This document shows, piece by piece, positions 25,310 to 33,009 of a DNA stretch of 64,000 nt. The translations under genes were made by a program, and so were the position numbers. Below the pieces are notes generated by a model. The model saw only the letters and a list, made by a program, of their open reading frames with translations. It did no database searches and had not been told where the DNA came from. The stretch is from CAJPPJ01 sp963536495 (GTDB taxonomy: Bacteria; Bacillota_I; Bacilli_A; RF39; UBA660), in contig CAUTAF010000008.1 of assembly GCA_963536495.1 (NCBI GenBank), positions 1 to 64,000 of the forward strand, written 5' to 3'. The first letter of the stretch is position 1, and every line of letters begins with the position of its first letter.

Positions 25310-25984
25310 TTATTTTAAGTTGTTTTTAGTAAAATAACTTTCTATCTTTTCTTTTATTTCACTTTTTATTTTTATTATTTCTTTGTTTTTTTCTTCTATT
25401 TCTTTTTCTTTTTTTATTTTTATTTGCTCCTCTATTTTTTCATCTTTAGATTTTTGAGAAATAACAACAATGCTTTTTTTAATTATCTTTTCAATTATAT
25501 CTTTTTGTAATTCTTTATTTTCTAATAACTTTATATATAGTTCTTTTATAGTTATTTCTTGCCATTTTATCCATTGTTTGAAATCTTTTTCATCTTTTCT
25601 ATAATATTTTTCAAAACATTCTTCAAATTCTTCTTTATATTCTTCAGGATAAAATATTTTTGAAAATGTATTTAAAACATCTTCTTCAACATCAAAGTCT
25701 TCTTTTAATTTTATATATATTTCTCTCAAATGTTTTGGATATATATAATTAACAGTTTTTAAACTGATATAAAGAAAAGATATATAACCTATAAGAAAAT
25801 ATAATAAATGTTTTGTATACACTATAAATTTAACATCTCTATCAAAATATATAATGCTAAAATTTACTATAAAAGGAATTAAAAAAAGAATAGCTATATT
25901 GAAATTCAATATATTTTGTAATATATGAAAGTTTTTTTTAAGTTCTTTTATTTCTTTTTCAAAGTCAAATATTTCTTTATTCAT
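25310..25984 (-). CDS. Membrane protein, tandem triplicate (copy 2)
   Basis: 224 residues from the ATG at 25984 (an in-frame TTG lies two codons upstream). DFEKEIKELKK at the start matches DLIDFEKEIKYFN of copy 3; two membrane segments at about 28-45 and 62-80; WIKWQEITIKELYIKLLENK in the cytoplasmic domain, then a Lys/Glu coiled coil. 14 bp from its neighbours on each side, one transcript. Confidence 0.73.
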   Translation of the reverse strand: MNKEIFDFEKEIKELKKNFHILQNILNFNIAILFLIPFIVNFSIIYFDRDVKFIVYTKHLLYFLIGYISFLYISLKTVNYIYPKHLREIYIKLKEDFDVEEDVLNTFSKIFYPEEYKEEFEECFEKYYRKDEKDFKQWIKWQEITIKELYIKLLENKELQKDIIEKIIKKSIVVISQKSKDEKIEEQIKIKKEKEIEEKNKEIIKIKSEIKEKIESYFTKNNLK

Positions 25985-26004
25985 TTTCAATCAATCACCT
26001 TTTT

Positions 26005-26694
26005 TTAATTCTCTCCAAAATTCTGTCCAAAATATTCTTCCATCTCTTTTTTTATCTTATTTGTTTGGATTTCTAATTTTCTTTTTTTATTTTCTTCTTT
26101 TATCTCACTTATAACTTTTACTTCATTTTCTTTAGCAATTTTTAAAGTATTCTTTTTTAAAATTTCTTCAAATATTTCTTTTTGTAAAGCCTTATTCCCT
26201 AATAATTTGGCATAAAGTTTTTTCCTTGTTATTTGCTTATGATAAATCCAATCTTCAAATTTTTCTTTATCTTTTTCATAAAATTTTTTAAAATATTTTC
26301 TAAACTCTTCTTTATAATCTTCAGGATATAAATATTGTTCAAAATAATTAAAAATACTCATATAATATCCATAAGTTTTAGAAGTTTTTTCAAATTTAGC
26401 AACCATTTTTTTACTATAAGAATTATGTACTAAAAAGTAAGAAAATAAAAAATAAATTAAATTTAATAAAACTATATAAAGAAAATTTTTAAAGTCTTGA
26501 GAAAAACTTGTTTCAGCTTTTAAATTAACTAGAAATAAACATATTCCAATAAAAAAGATTGCTATTTCAAAAATCCAGTTGTATTCTTTAAAAAAGATTA
26601 AAAACTTCTCAAAATAATTATTTTCTCTATTAAAGTATTTTATTTCTTTTTCAAAGTCAATTAAATCCTTTTTCAAAAAATCATCTCCATTCAT
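26005..26694 (-). CDS. Membrane protein, tandem triplicate (copy 3)
   Basis: 229 residues. Membrane segments at about 38-55 and 72-90, then YLYPEDYKEEFRKYFKKFYE and WIYHKQITRKKLYAKLLGNK, the family signature. The C-terminal coiled coil is short. Overlaps the upstream dUTPase-like gene by 14 bp, typical of translational coupling. Confidence 0.73.
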   Translation of the reverse strand: MNGDDFLKKDLIDFEKEIKYFNRENNYFEKFLIFFKEYNWIFEIAIFFIGICLFLVNLKAETSFSQDFKNFLYIVLLNLIYFLFSYFLVHNSYSKKMVAKFEKTSKTYGYYMSIFNYFEQYLYPEDYKEEFRKYFKKFYEKDKEKFEDWIYHKQITRKKLYAKLLGNKALQKEIFEEILKKNTLKIAKENEVKVISEIKEENKKRKLEIQTNKIKKEMEEYFGQNFGEN

Positions 26695-27259
26695 TACCTA
26701 TTCTCTTTATATTCTTTTTCCACTTTCTATAATAGCTTTCTAAAATTTGTTCTTCTGTATAACCATATAGGAATGTAAAATGTCCTAATAATCTCATTAT
26801 GTATTGTATATCAAGTCTTCTTTTTGCGACTTCTTCTGTTAAATCTAAATATAAGTCTTTCTTATCATCTGTTAGTCCACAATCACCTATAAAGAACTCT
26901 TTATTCAATATTAGTAAGACATCTTTCTTTTCTTCTTTAGTCTTATTACTAAATATATCCAAGCCATTAGTATAAAGATAATTTATCATTTGTGAGAAGA
27001 AAAAATATACATCAGTCAATTCTTCTAACATCATTTTTTCATCTATTTCTTTTTCTTTCCAAGTCTTGTGGCTTTCAGGCGTTTCTTCGTCAAATTCAAC
27101 AAGTTCTGCTAAAAGTGATTTTTTAATATCCCTTAAATCTCTTACTCTTACATTGTTTATATTATCATCTAAATAGGCTTGATAGAAAAGCATTTCTACA
27201 AAGTTTTCAGGTGCTTTATTAATATCTATATTATTTGTTAAAAAAGTAAAATTTCTCAT
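26681..27259 (-). CDS. Dimeric dUTPase / MazG-like all-alpha NTP pyrophosphatase
   Basis: 192 residues, all-helical. The metal-binding ExxE...ExxD pattern of the family is present: AELVEF (E52, E55) and LEELTDV (E80, D83). HKTWKEKEID between them and YGYTEEQILESYYRKWKKNI at ~165-184 fit the dimeric dUTPase type (PF08761). Such enzymes hydrolyse dUTP to dUMP and PPi, limiting uracil in newly made DNA, and are common on phages and large plasmids. The insertion of ~35 residues between the two halves makes dUTP specificity uncertain; another house-cleaning NTP substrate is possible. Confidence 0.7.
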   Translation of the reverse strand: MRNFTFLTNNIDINKAPENFVEMLFYQAYLDDNINNVRVRDLRDIKKSLLAELVEFDEETPESHKTWKEKEIDEKMMLEELTDVYFFFSQMINYLYTNGLDIFSNKTKEEKKDVLLILNKEFFIGDCGLTDDKKDLYLDLTEEVAKRRLDIQYIMRLLGHFTFLYGYTEEQILESYYRKWKKNIKRIGNEWR

Positions 27260-27781
27260 TTATTTCTCCTTTGCTACGAATATTTTTTTTAAAATATTAT
27301 TCTTCTTTTTAGTATTTATTGGAAATTCTTTAAAGTTATTTTCTAATAAAATTTGGACAAATTCATCTTTTGTTATTTCTTTTTTCTTTTCATTTTCTTT
27401 CATAGAATAGAATTTAATATCATATTCTAAATAATAGCCTAAATGTAATAAAAGTCCTGTATTTAATTTTTCTTTAAACTCATTATCTTCTATTGAAATT
27501 TCGATTAAATCATCTATTTCTATACTTTTTAAAAACACACATTTTTCTTTATAAAGAATATCATTTTTATTATCTCTTATATAAGGATTAGCTTTAAAGA
27601 TTTCATCTATCTTTTCTGAATTTTCAATAGGAATTACCCCTAAGATTTCATTAGGGTGTTTTGAAACAAAAAGGATTTCTTTTAAACTATTCCTTTCAAA
27701 TAGTTTTGTACTTACTTCAATTTCTAAAACTTTTTCCTGATTTGAATAGTATCTATTATATCCCAATCTATATAAACTCAT
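27260..27781 (-). CDS. Unknown protein, three-member family (copy 1)
   Basis: 173 residues, soluble, beta-rich. It starts MSLYRLGYNRYY, matching RIGLRYKIN and YRLGYVDSF at the starts of the genes at 28672 and 31090. All three have a central LG[Y/F]xxxY/V block and an EI[T/T]K[E/D]EF segment before the C-terminus (here KKEITKDEFVQILLENNF). Ends exactly before the dUTPase-like gene. Function unknown. Confidence 0.68.
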   Translation of the reverse strand: MSLYRLGYNRYYSNQEKVLEIEVSTKLFERNSLKEILFVSKHPNEILGVIPIENSEKIDEIFKANPYIRDNKNDILYKEKCVFLKSIEIDDLIEISIEDNEFKEKLNTGLLLHLGYYLEYDIKFYSMKENEKKKEITKDEFVQILLENNFKEFPINTKKKNNILKKIFVAKEK

Positions 27782-27801
27782 TTTTTCCCCTTTCTGTCTG
27801 A

Positions 27802-27860
27802 TTTACGACTGATTTTTCAAATAATTTTTAAAAGGTTTTCATCTGATTTTCAGTCGTAAA
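27802..27860. repeat. Intergenic inverted repeat, 11-bp arms
   Basis: TTTACGACTGA (27802-27812) and TCAGTCGTAAA (27850-27860) are perfect inverted copies 37 bp apart, between the stop at 27877 and the start at 27781. No U-run follows on the minus strand, so this is more likely a leader structure or protein-binding pair than a terminator. Confidence 0.55.
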
Positions 27861-27876
27861 TTATTATTTTAAATTA

Positions 27877-28224
27877 TTATCTAAATCTTTTTAATGCTTT
27901 GTTTTCTCTTAAAATAGACATATATCTGGTGTTATAATCAGTAGTTTTAAGATATTCTTTTGTAATGTCTTTTTCTAAAACTTTCTTTATTTCATCTACT
28001 TCATTTTCATCTATTCTATAACATTCATATTTTGACAAACTTTTATCAAGTTCCATTCCATTTTTTATGCCATATAAATTAAATCTATGTTCATCACTTC
28101 CCAAATGATAAATTATTGGCATACAATCATTATTTAAAGACAAGTTTTTCTTATAGATTATTTTATCTCTGTCGTTCATTAATCTAAATGCAAAAATTTC
28201 CTCAACTAAAAATATTTTAAACAT
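27877..28224 (-). CDS. Small unknown protein, pair member
   Basis: 115 residues. FLVEEIFAFRLMNDRDKIIY (residues 4-23) and KKNLSLNN match LLEEVFAFRNEENEIVYKKN and LSLLDD in the next gene upstream. The C-terminus carries a DExxxI-type helical part. Soluble, unknown. Confidence 0.66.
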   Translation of the reverse strand: MFKIFLVEEIFAFRLMNDRDKIIYKKNLSLNNDCMPIIYHLGSDEHRFNLYGIKNGMELDKSLSKYECYRIDENEVDEIKKVLEKDITKEYLKTTDYNTRYMSILRENKALKRFR

Positions 28225-28250
28225 TTTCCCACCTTTTTTATATTAGAAAT

Positions 28251-28631
28251 TCACTTAACATCTTTTTCATTTTTTTTCTTAGCAAATATCTTATTTTTTA
28301 AAAGCAAATCCATAACATTAGTGTTCTTATCAGATTTTTCTAAATATTTTCTTAAAATCTCACTTCTTTCTTTGAATAGATTTCTTAAAATTTTTTCTTG
28401 TTTTTTAGTTATATCCCAAATTTCATATCTACTTTCTTCTTCGACAATTCTTAATTCTTTATATTTAAGTATGTATTTTTCAGCATTTTGTTTTAGAATT
28501 GGCTTTAATATTTTATCATCTAAAAGCGATAAATTTTTCTTATAAACTATTTCATTTTCTTCATTCCTAAAAGCAAAAACTTCTTCTAATAAAATAGTCT
28601 TATTGTTTTTTCTACCTTTTTCAGTTGTCAT
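28251..28631 (-). CDS. Small unknown protein, pair member
   Basis: 126 residues, basic. Paralogue of the 27877 gene (shared EE[V/I]FAFR, YKKNLSL). The C-terminal 70 residues are helical and Lys-rich. No motif recognised. Confidence 0.66.
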   Translation of the reverse strand: MTTEKGRKNNKTILLEEVFAFRNEENEIVYKKNLSLLDDKILKPILKQNAEKYILKYKELRIVEEESRYEIWDITKKQEKILRNLFKERSEILRKYLEKSDKNTNVMDLLLKNKIFAKKKNEKDVK

Positions 28632-28671
28632 TTTTTTCTACCCCTTTTAACAATTTCAACCAAAACCTTAT

Positions 28672-29202
28672 TTAACAAAATAAACCACATTTTTCAGTAC
28701 GCATTAGCGTCAAATTATCATCTTCCATAAAGTTATTATTTTTCAAAAGACTTTTAAATTCTTCCTCAGTTATTTGTTCATCTTCTGTTATTTTAGCCTT
28801 TGTATTCATAATTTCTTTTTCATCAACTATAATAGTTTTCATATATTCTGTTACTTCAAATTCAAATCTATATCCAAATCTTTTTAATTCTTCATTTTTT
28901 ATATTAATTTTTATTTGCTTGTTTTTATATTCTCCTTTTATATAATCTGTTATAAAAAATACTTTTTCAACCTCAAAATCTGAATTTTCTAATTCATTAT
29001 CTAACTTATCAAAATATCTCAAAACAGTTATAGTAGTTTTTTCTTTTTCCTTATTTCTAAAAACAATTTCTTTACCTGTTTTTTCATCAAAGATTTTTAA
29101 AATTACAAGAAAACTTACAGCTGGAATATCTCCAAATTTTAAATCTTTACTAAAAAATTGATTTATTTTATATCTAAGTCCTATTCTATGAAATTTTTCC
29201 AT
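28672..29202 (-). CDS. Unknown protein, three-member family (copy 2)
   Basis: 176 residues. N-terminal FHRIGLRYKINQFF and central LKRFGYRFEFEVTEYMKTII parallel the copies at 27260 and 31090; EQITEEEFKSLLKNNNF corresponds to their KITKEEF segment. Soluble, beta-rich. Ends MRTEKCGLFC with two Cys. Function unknown. Confidence 0.68.
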   Translation of the reverse strand: MEKFHRIGLRYKINQFFSKDLKFGDIPAVSFLVILKIFDEKTGKEIVFRNKEKEKTTITVLRYFDKLDNELENSDFEVEKVFFITDYIKGEYKNKQIKINIKNEELKRFGYRFEFEVTEYMKTIIVDEKEIMNTKAKITEDEQITEEEFKSLLKNNNFMEDDNLTLMRTEKCGLFC

Positions 29203-29229
29203 ATTTTTCTCCTTTTTTTATAAATTAAT

Positions 29230-29261
29230 AGTGCAACGCCCTAACAAAAGAGCGTTACACT
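29230..29261 (-). promoter_or_regulatory. Strong leader hairpin before the 28672-29202 gene
   Basis: AGTGCAACGC (29230-29239) pairs with GCGTTACACT (29252-29261), ten pairs with one wobble, unusually G/C-rich for this DNA. No U-run follows; the ribosome site of the next gene comes 12 bp later. Could stabilise or separate mRNA segments. Confidence 0.5.
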
Positions 29262-29271
29262 TCAAATAAAA

Positions 29272-29658
29272 CTAGCAACACATTTTTTTATAAAAATCTT
29301 TGTTTTCAAATTTATTTCCCATTATTTCACAAATCCCACTATCTAAATAATAAGAAATTTCTTCTTCTTTTTCTTCAATGTTATTCATAGGTAGCATTAT
29401 AAAACATTCTTTATCAAGTTCTATTTCATATAGACTTTCATTCATTTTAACAATATCTCCGACAGCGATTTCTTTTCCTTTAGTATCTATGAAAGCACTA
29501 TATTCGCATAAAGCTATATTACTAAATCTTTCTTTGATACTGTTAGATTGTTTGTCTAAATACTCTATAACACTTTCACCAAAATTTATGCTTTGTATTT
29601 CTATTAATCTAAAATCTTCTCCTTTTAAAAACGCCTTGAACTTTTTATCTAAAAACAT
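29272..29658 (-). CDS. YopX-like protein
   Basis: 128 residues. CEYSAFIDTKGKEIAVGDIV (about 51-70) is the characteristic [TG]xxDxxGKEIxxGDIV signature of phage YopX proteins (PF09643); a short beta-rich C-terminus follows. YopX is a phage/mobile-element protein of unknown function. First gene of the 29658-24613 operon after a ~190-nt leader. Confidence 0.72.
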   Translation of the reverse strand: MFLDKKFKAFLKGEDFRLIEIQSINFGESVIEYLDKQSNSIKERFSNIALCEYSAFIDTKGKEIAVGDIVKMNESLYEIELDKECFIMLPMNNIEEKEEEISYYLDSGICEIMGNKFENKDFYKKMCC

Positions 29659-29712
29659 AACTTTCGCTCCTTTAAGATTTTATTTGTATTTTTTTTAAGT
29701 TATGTTTTTAAT

Positions 29713-29751
29713 TTAAGTTTTTTCAAAATTTTTTCGTTTTAATTTTTTCAT
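29713..29751 (-). CDS. Possible 12-codon leader peptide
   Basis: In the leader of the YopX-like gene, AAAAGGAGATGAAAAAT precedes an ATG that opens a 12-codon frame (MKKLKRKNFEKT). The ribosome site is as good as that of any gene here. The peptide is very basic. It may control the downstream gene or be fortuitous. Confidence 0.35.
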   Translation of the reverse strand: MKKLKRKNFEKT

Positions 29752-29855
29752 ATTTTTCATCTCCTTTTCACATTAATTTTCAAATGAGTTTTTTTGTATA
29801 ATTTTAACCTTTTCCTTTTAAAATCAATGTTTTTATCACTTTGATTTATGTTTAT

Positions 29856-29884
29856 ATTATACCATATAAAGCATAAAAAATCAA
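29856..29884 (-). promoter_or_regulatory. Promoter of the 29658-24613 operon
   Basis: Minus strand: TTGATT (29879-29884), 17 bp, TGG-TATAAT (29856-29861). Predicts a ~190-nt leader before the YopX-like ATG. Confidence 0.75.
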
Positions 29885-29918
29885 TGTTTTTTAAAGAAGA
29901 TTAAGGAGTTTAAATTAT

Positions 29919-30029
29919 ATGTTTTATATATTTTATATTTATTTGATATATAATATTTTTTTAGTTTTTAATTTTTGGTTTCGATTTCTTAGAACTGTAT
30001 TTCTTAAAAAATTGAACTATATTTTATAA
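29919..30029 (+). CDS. Possible 36-residue hydrophobic peptide
   Basis: Plus strand, AAGGAG nine bases before the ATG; the product (MFYIFYIYLIYNIFLVFNFW, then a basic tail with RFLRTVFLKK) is one membrane helix followed by positive charges, the layout of type I toxin peptides. Weak plus-strand promoter TTGATT/TATAAA near 29842-29872. T-rich DNA easily yields such frames, so support is modest. Confidence 0.3.
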   Translation: MFYIFYIYLIYNIFLVFNFWFRFLRTVFLKKLNYIL

Positions 30030-30797
30030 TTCTCTTGTACAAGTTTCAAAATATTCATTTTGAAATATAAATGGAGAATGTGTCATTGTAACTATAAGAC
30101 TACATTTTCCACTTTTTACAATACTTGGTATTAATTCTTTTCGCCAATTTATATTCAGTGATATTTCAGGTTCATCTATTAGTAAAATTATATCTTTTTT
30201 GCCTTTAAAATATAGCTTTGAAAAGATAGAAAGTATTTCTTTTTCTCCTTTTGATAACTCATTATCTTTTATAAGACTATCTTTATCTAAAATTTCTATT
30301 TCTATTTTTTTAGAATTTAAAATTTTACTCATATATTTTTTAGTTTTTAAAGTCTTGTTATACAAGAAATTTTCGCATATTTTTATAAATTCTTCAACAT
30401 CTTTTTCTATTTCTAAATCTTCAATTATAAAATCAAATTCAGGTTGACGACAATCAGATAAGAACAATACTTTTTCTTTAATTTTATATTTATTTAATAA
30501 CTTCTTTAAATTAGAAATTCCATTATCTCTTCCTAAATCAGAATTAAAAAAATCTTCTTTTTTAATTATTACAACATCTTCATTTTTAAATTTAATATGA
30601 AGTTCTTTAAAATCTATATTATAGATAGATAGTAAGTTATCTGTAAATATTCCTTTTAGAATTTTAAGAGTAATTGTTTTTCCACAACCATTTTCTCCAA
30701 CATAAATATTAACTAAATTCTTTAAATCAATCATTACATCTCTTTTGTTAAAAAGTCCTATTATATTTATATATTCAACATTTATTTTATTTTCCAT
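30024..30797 (-). CDS. Small ABC/SMC-type ATPase (AAA_15/OLD-like)
   Basis: 257 residues with a complete ABC-type ATPase core: Walker A GENGCGKT (34-41), Q-loop region near CRQPEFD, signature LSKGEKE (181-187), Walker B IILLIDEPE (203-211) and switch His in MTHSPFI (240). It lacks a long coiled coil or a nuclease domain, so it resembles the compact ATP-binding proteins seen in phage-defence and mobile-element loci rather than a transporter (no transmembrane partner nearby). The start overlaps a 50-codon ORF by 11 bp, suggesting a coupled pair. Role unknown; defence is an inference. Confidence 0.78.
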   Translation of the reverse strand: MENKINVEYINIIGLFNKRDVMIDLKNLVNIYVGENGCGKTITLKILKGIFTDNLLSIYNIDFKELHIKFKNEDVVIIKKEDFFNSDLGRDNGISNLKKLLNKYKIKEKVLFLSDCRQPEFDFIIEDLEIEKDVEEFIKICENFLYNKTLKTKKYMSKILNSKKIEIEILDKDSLIKDNELSKGEKEILSIFSKLYFKGKKDIILLIDEPEISLNINWRKELIPSIVKSGKCSLIVTMTHSPFIFQNEYFETCTREL

Positions 30798-30939
30798 TAT
30801 CTACAATCACACCACCTTTATTTTTAGCAACACTTTTTATATCCTTAATTCCACAATCTTTTAAAATTTCTTTTAATTCATTCCTGTCTAATTCTTTTAT
30901 GTCTTTTTTATATAATTTTTTCAATTTTCTTTTATTCAT
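30787..30939 (-). CDS. Small basic protein coupled to the ATPase
   Basis: 50 residues, MNKRKLKKLYKKDIKELDRN at the start, then a helix and a Gly-rich end. AAAGGAAT is 8 bp before the ATG at 30939. It lies between a good promoter and the ATPase gene and overlaps the latter by 11 bp, so it is probably real and translationally coupled. No family recognised. Confidence 0.6.
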   Translation of the reverse strand: MNKRKLKKLYKKDIKELDRNELKEILKDCGIKDIKSVAKNKGGVIVDNGK

Positions 30940-30973
30940 TATTTATTCCTTTCTTTTGATATTTTACATCTAT

Positions 30974-31025
30974 ATTATACCATAAATTTTATAAAATTTC
31001 AAGTAAAATAGACAATAATGTCTAT
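30974..31025 (-). promoter_or_regulatory. Promoter and operator of the ATPase operon
   Basis: Minus strand: TTGAAA (30997-31002), 17 bp, TGG-TATAAT (30974-30979). The palindrome ATAGACA-ATAA-TGTCTAT (31008-31025) is centred 14.5 bp upstream of the -35 box, the same spacing as at 39180 and 45811. Confidence 0.72.
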
Positions 31026-31031
31026 AAATAA

Positions 31032-31057
31032 AAAAAGGACTTGCAAGTCCTTTTTGT
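31032..31057 (-). terminator. Terminator of the 39106-31090 operon
   Basis: AAAAAGGACTT pairs with AAGTCCTTTTT around a GC centre (31033-31055), with a U-run on the minus strand, about 30 bp after the last stop codon. Confidence 0.82.
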
Positions 31058-31089
31058 TTTGTCCTTTTTGTTTTCGTCTTTTTTAATTA

Positions 31090-31638
31090 CTATTCATCAA
31101 ACATATTGTTAAAGAATAGTAGTACCTTTTCACTAGATATTTTCTCAAATTTCTTAAATACTTTTGAATTTTTTATAATAATGTTTTCAAATTCTTCTTT
31201 AGTTATTTTAACTTCTCTTGCACTATGTAATACTTCATTTCTATCCTTATCAATTAATACTACATTCTTTCCATAAGATAATATCTTATATCCTAATCTA
31301 AATCCTAACTTTTCTAATTCAACTTTATTTATCTTTACTTCTAACTTCTTATCAGCATTTATAAAACAGTTTGCATAATCTCTTATTTTTACATCTTCCA
31401 ATACTGATACATTATTTTCTAAAGCCTTATGGCTATAATAACTAATTCTCTTTCCTATGTTTTCTCCATTAGGTTCATCAGTAGGGAAGAATAATTCTGT
31501 ATCTCCTTGTATTAGATATAGTTTATATTGTATCGTTACAAATATATCTAGGAGTGTTTCACTATCATATTTAAAAAAATCATCAGGTTTAAAACTATCT
31601 ACATATCCTAATCTGTAAAATTTTTCTGTATTTTCCAT
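31090..31638 (-). CDS. Unknown protein, three-member family (copy 3)
   Basis: 182 residues. FYRLGYVDSFKPDDFF near the start, LEKLGFRLGYKILSYGKNVV in the middle and EVKITKEEFENIIIKNSKVF near the end align with the copies at 27260 and 28672. Unlike those it sits behind an XRE regulator gene in a different operon. Soluble, beta-rich, function unknown. Confidence 0.7.
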   Translation of the reverse strand: MENTEKFYRLGYVDSFKPDDFFKYDSETLLDIFVTIQYKLYLIQGDTELFFPTDEPNGENIGKRISYYSHKALENNVSVLEDVKIRDYANCFINADKKLEVKINKVELEKLGFRLGYKILSYGKNVVLIDKDRNEVLHSAREVKITKEEFENIIIKNSKVFKKFEKISSEKVLLFFNNMFDE

Positions 31639-31649
31639 ATTCTCTCCTT

Positions 31650-32288
31650 TTATTCTTCTTCTAATATTTCATCAAATTCTTTGTCCACTTCATTTTCAAC
31701 AAAATCATTTATTTTAAATCTTAAATAACTCATAAGTTCTTTTGCTATCAGAGTTTCGTTTATTTTTTTACCATTTTCTATATTTTCATTCAATTTAAAA
31801 TTTATAAAACTTATGATTTCTTTTGTAACTTTATTTTCATCTAAACATTTACTTTTTTTGTAAGACTTACTTACTTTTTTTATATATTTTTTTATTTGAG
31901 TTTCTAGTTTCATATCATCTAAATCAGAGTATTCTTCATCTTCGTCAATCTCTTCTATTTCATTTTTAAATATTTTGGCAATATCTAATCTCATTTTTTT
32001 TAAACATTCTTCTTTAAAATCATCTGTAAATTTTTCAGAATTTTCTTCAAAGACTTCTTCTAAAAGTTTTTCTGCTTTATTCTTAGAAATACCAAGAATA
32101 TGTGCTGTTAAAAATAAAACAGAAAAAGGAATATTCAATGTACCTGTTTCATATTTTTTTACAGAAATCTCACTTCTCTCTATTTGTATAGCCAATTCTC
32201 TTTGACTAATTCCATAATTAGTTCTAATCTTTTTTAAAAACAATGCCTTAACATAATTTAGGAAATAATCAATGTTTTTTTCTTCCAT
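31650..32288 (-). CDS. XRE-family HTH regulator with C-terminal helical domain
   Basis: 212 residues. HTH at ~18-70: KIRTNYGISQRELAIQIERS, then VKKYETGTLNIPFSVLFL. The rest is acidic and helical, ending in an AKELMSYLRFKINDFVENE block shared with the genes at 33010 and 32299. It probably represses or activates operons of the element; candidate targets are promoters with the GGACAATGTTGTCC palindrome. Confidence 0.78.
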   Translation of the reverse strand: MEEKNIDYFLNYVKALFLKKIRTNYGISQRELAIQIERSEISVKKYETGTLNIPFSVLFLTAHILGISKNKAEKLLEEVFEENSEKFTDDFKEECLKKMRLDIAKIFKNEIEEIDEDEEYSDLDDMKLETQIKKYIKKVSKSYKKSKCLDENKVTKEIISFINFKLNENIENGKKINETLIAKELMSYLRFKINDFVENEVDKEFDEILEEE

Positions 32289-32298
32289 ATTTTCTCCT

Positions 32299-32583
32299 CT
32301 ATACTTCTTCTAATATTTCTTCAAATGTTTCTTTTTCAATTACTTTTGAGTTTTCATCTTCTTCAATAAAATTGTTTATTTTAAACCTTAAATAATTTAT
32401 AATTTCTTTTGCAAGTAGTTTTTCGTCAATTTTTCTTATAATGTTTTTATTATTTTTTTCATATTTCTTTATATATGCTTTTATTTGTTCTTTTAATCTA
32501 ATTATGTCTAAAGGTTTATATTCACTTTCTTCATCAATTTCATCTAATACATTTTCAAGAGTTTTTTCAACGAAATCTCTTAC
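32299..32583 (-). pseudogene. C-terminal remnant of a third XRE-family paralogue
   Basis: About 95 codons from the element border at 32583 to the stop at 32299. VRDFVEKTLENVLDEIDEE aligns with the region just after the HTH in the 31650 and 33010 proteins, and AKEIINYLRFKINNFIEEDE with their C-termini. The DNA-binding half is missing because a 288-bp mobile element lies at 32584. An ATG supplied by the element end (32589) could still start translation, without a good ribosome site. Confidence 0.7.
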
Positions 32584-32871
32584 ATACATAAGTAGGAGAT
32601 GAACTACTAAATATAATTTGTAAAATTATAAATTATATAGTATAATATACATAGAACATTAGCAACTGAATATATGAAGTTAAGGCTAGTAATCAGTAGC
32701 CTTGTAAAATATTCACTGTATAGATATATTGTTATATATCAAATGAATAACCATATTAAAAATAAATTATATCAGGGTAGGAACTATCCGAAGAGTTTGG
32801 TAAATATATATGGCTAGTAAAAGCATATACTTCCCAAAAAGCTCCCTCTTCTATAAGTGGGAGTAGTTCAC
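32584..32871 (+). mobile_element. Non-autonomous IS200/IS605-type element (288 bp)
   Basis: Inserted directly after TTAC (32580-32583), the target of IS608-like elements, without target duplication. The left end has a small hairpin (AGTAG/CTACT near 32591-32608). The right end has CTCCC...GGGAG and finishes GTAGTTCAC (32863-32871), a typical right end of this group. No transposase or tnpB is inside. The interior contains further stems, e.g. AAGGCTA/TAGCCTT near 32683-32704 and a GGGTAGGAACTATCC stretch that resembles an omegaRNA scaffold. Confidence 0.62.
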
Positions 32872-32997
32872 CTCTAAGAATTAATAAAAATAAAGAACTT
32901 TTACTTCTAAAAATTAATAAAGCTATATCTTTATGGGTGAAATTATAAATCTTTCTAATTTTTTTAAAAACTTAACATCTTTTTCCATTTCTTTCAT
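32872..32997 (-). pseudogene. N-terminal remnant of the interrupted XRE-family gene
   Basis: ATG at 32997 follows GGAGTAAAAAG. It reads MKEMEKDVKFLKKLERF and then meets in-frame stops (TAG at codon 25, later TAA). Removing the element joins this frame precisely to the C-terminal remnant (LE-VRDF, matching LE-IERIF in the 33010 protein), so both belong to one former gene that also lost its HTH region. Confidence 0.5.
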
Positions 32998-33009
32998 CTT
33001 TTTACTCCT

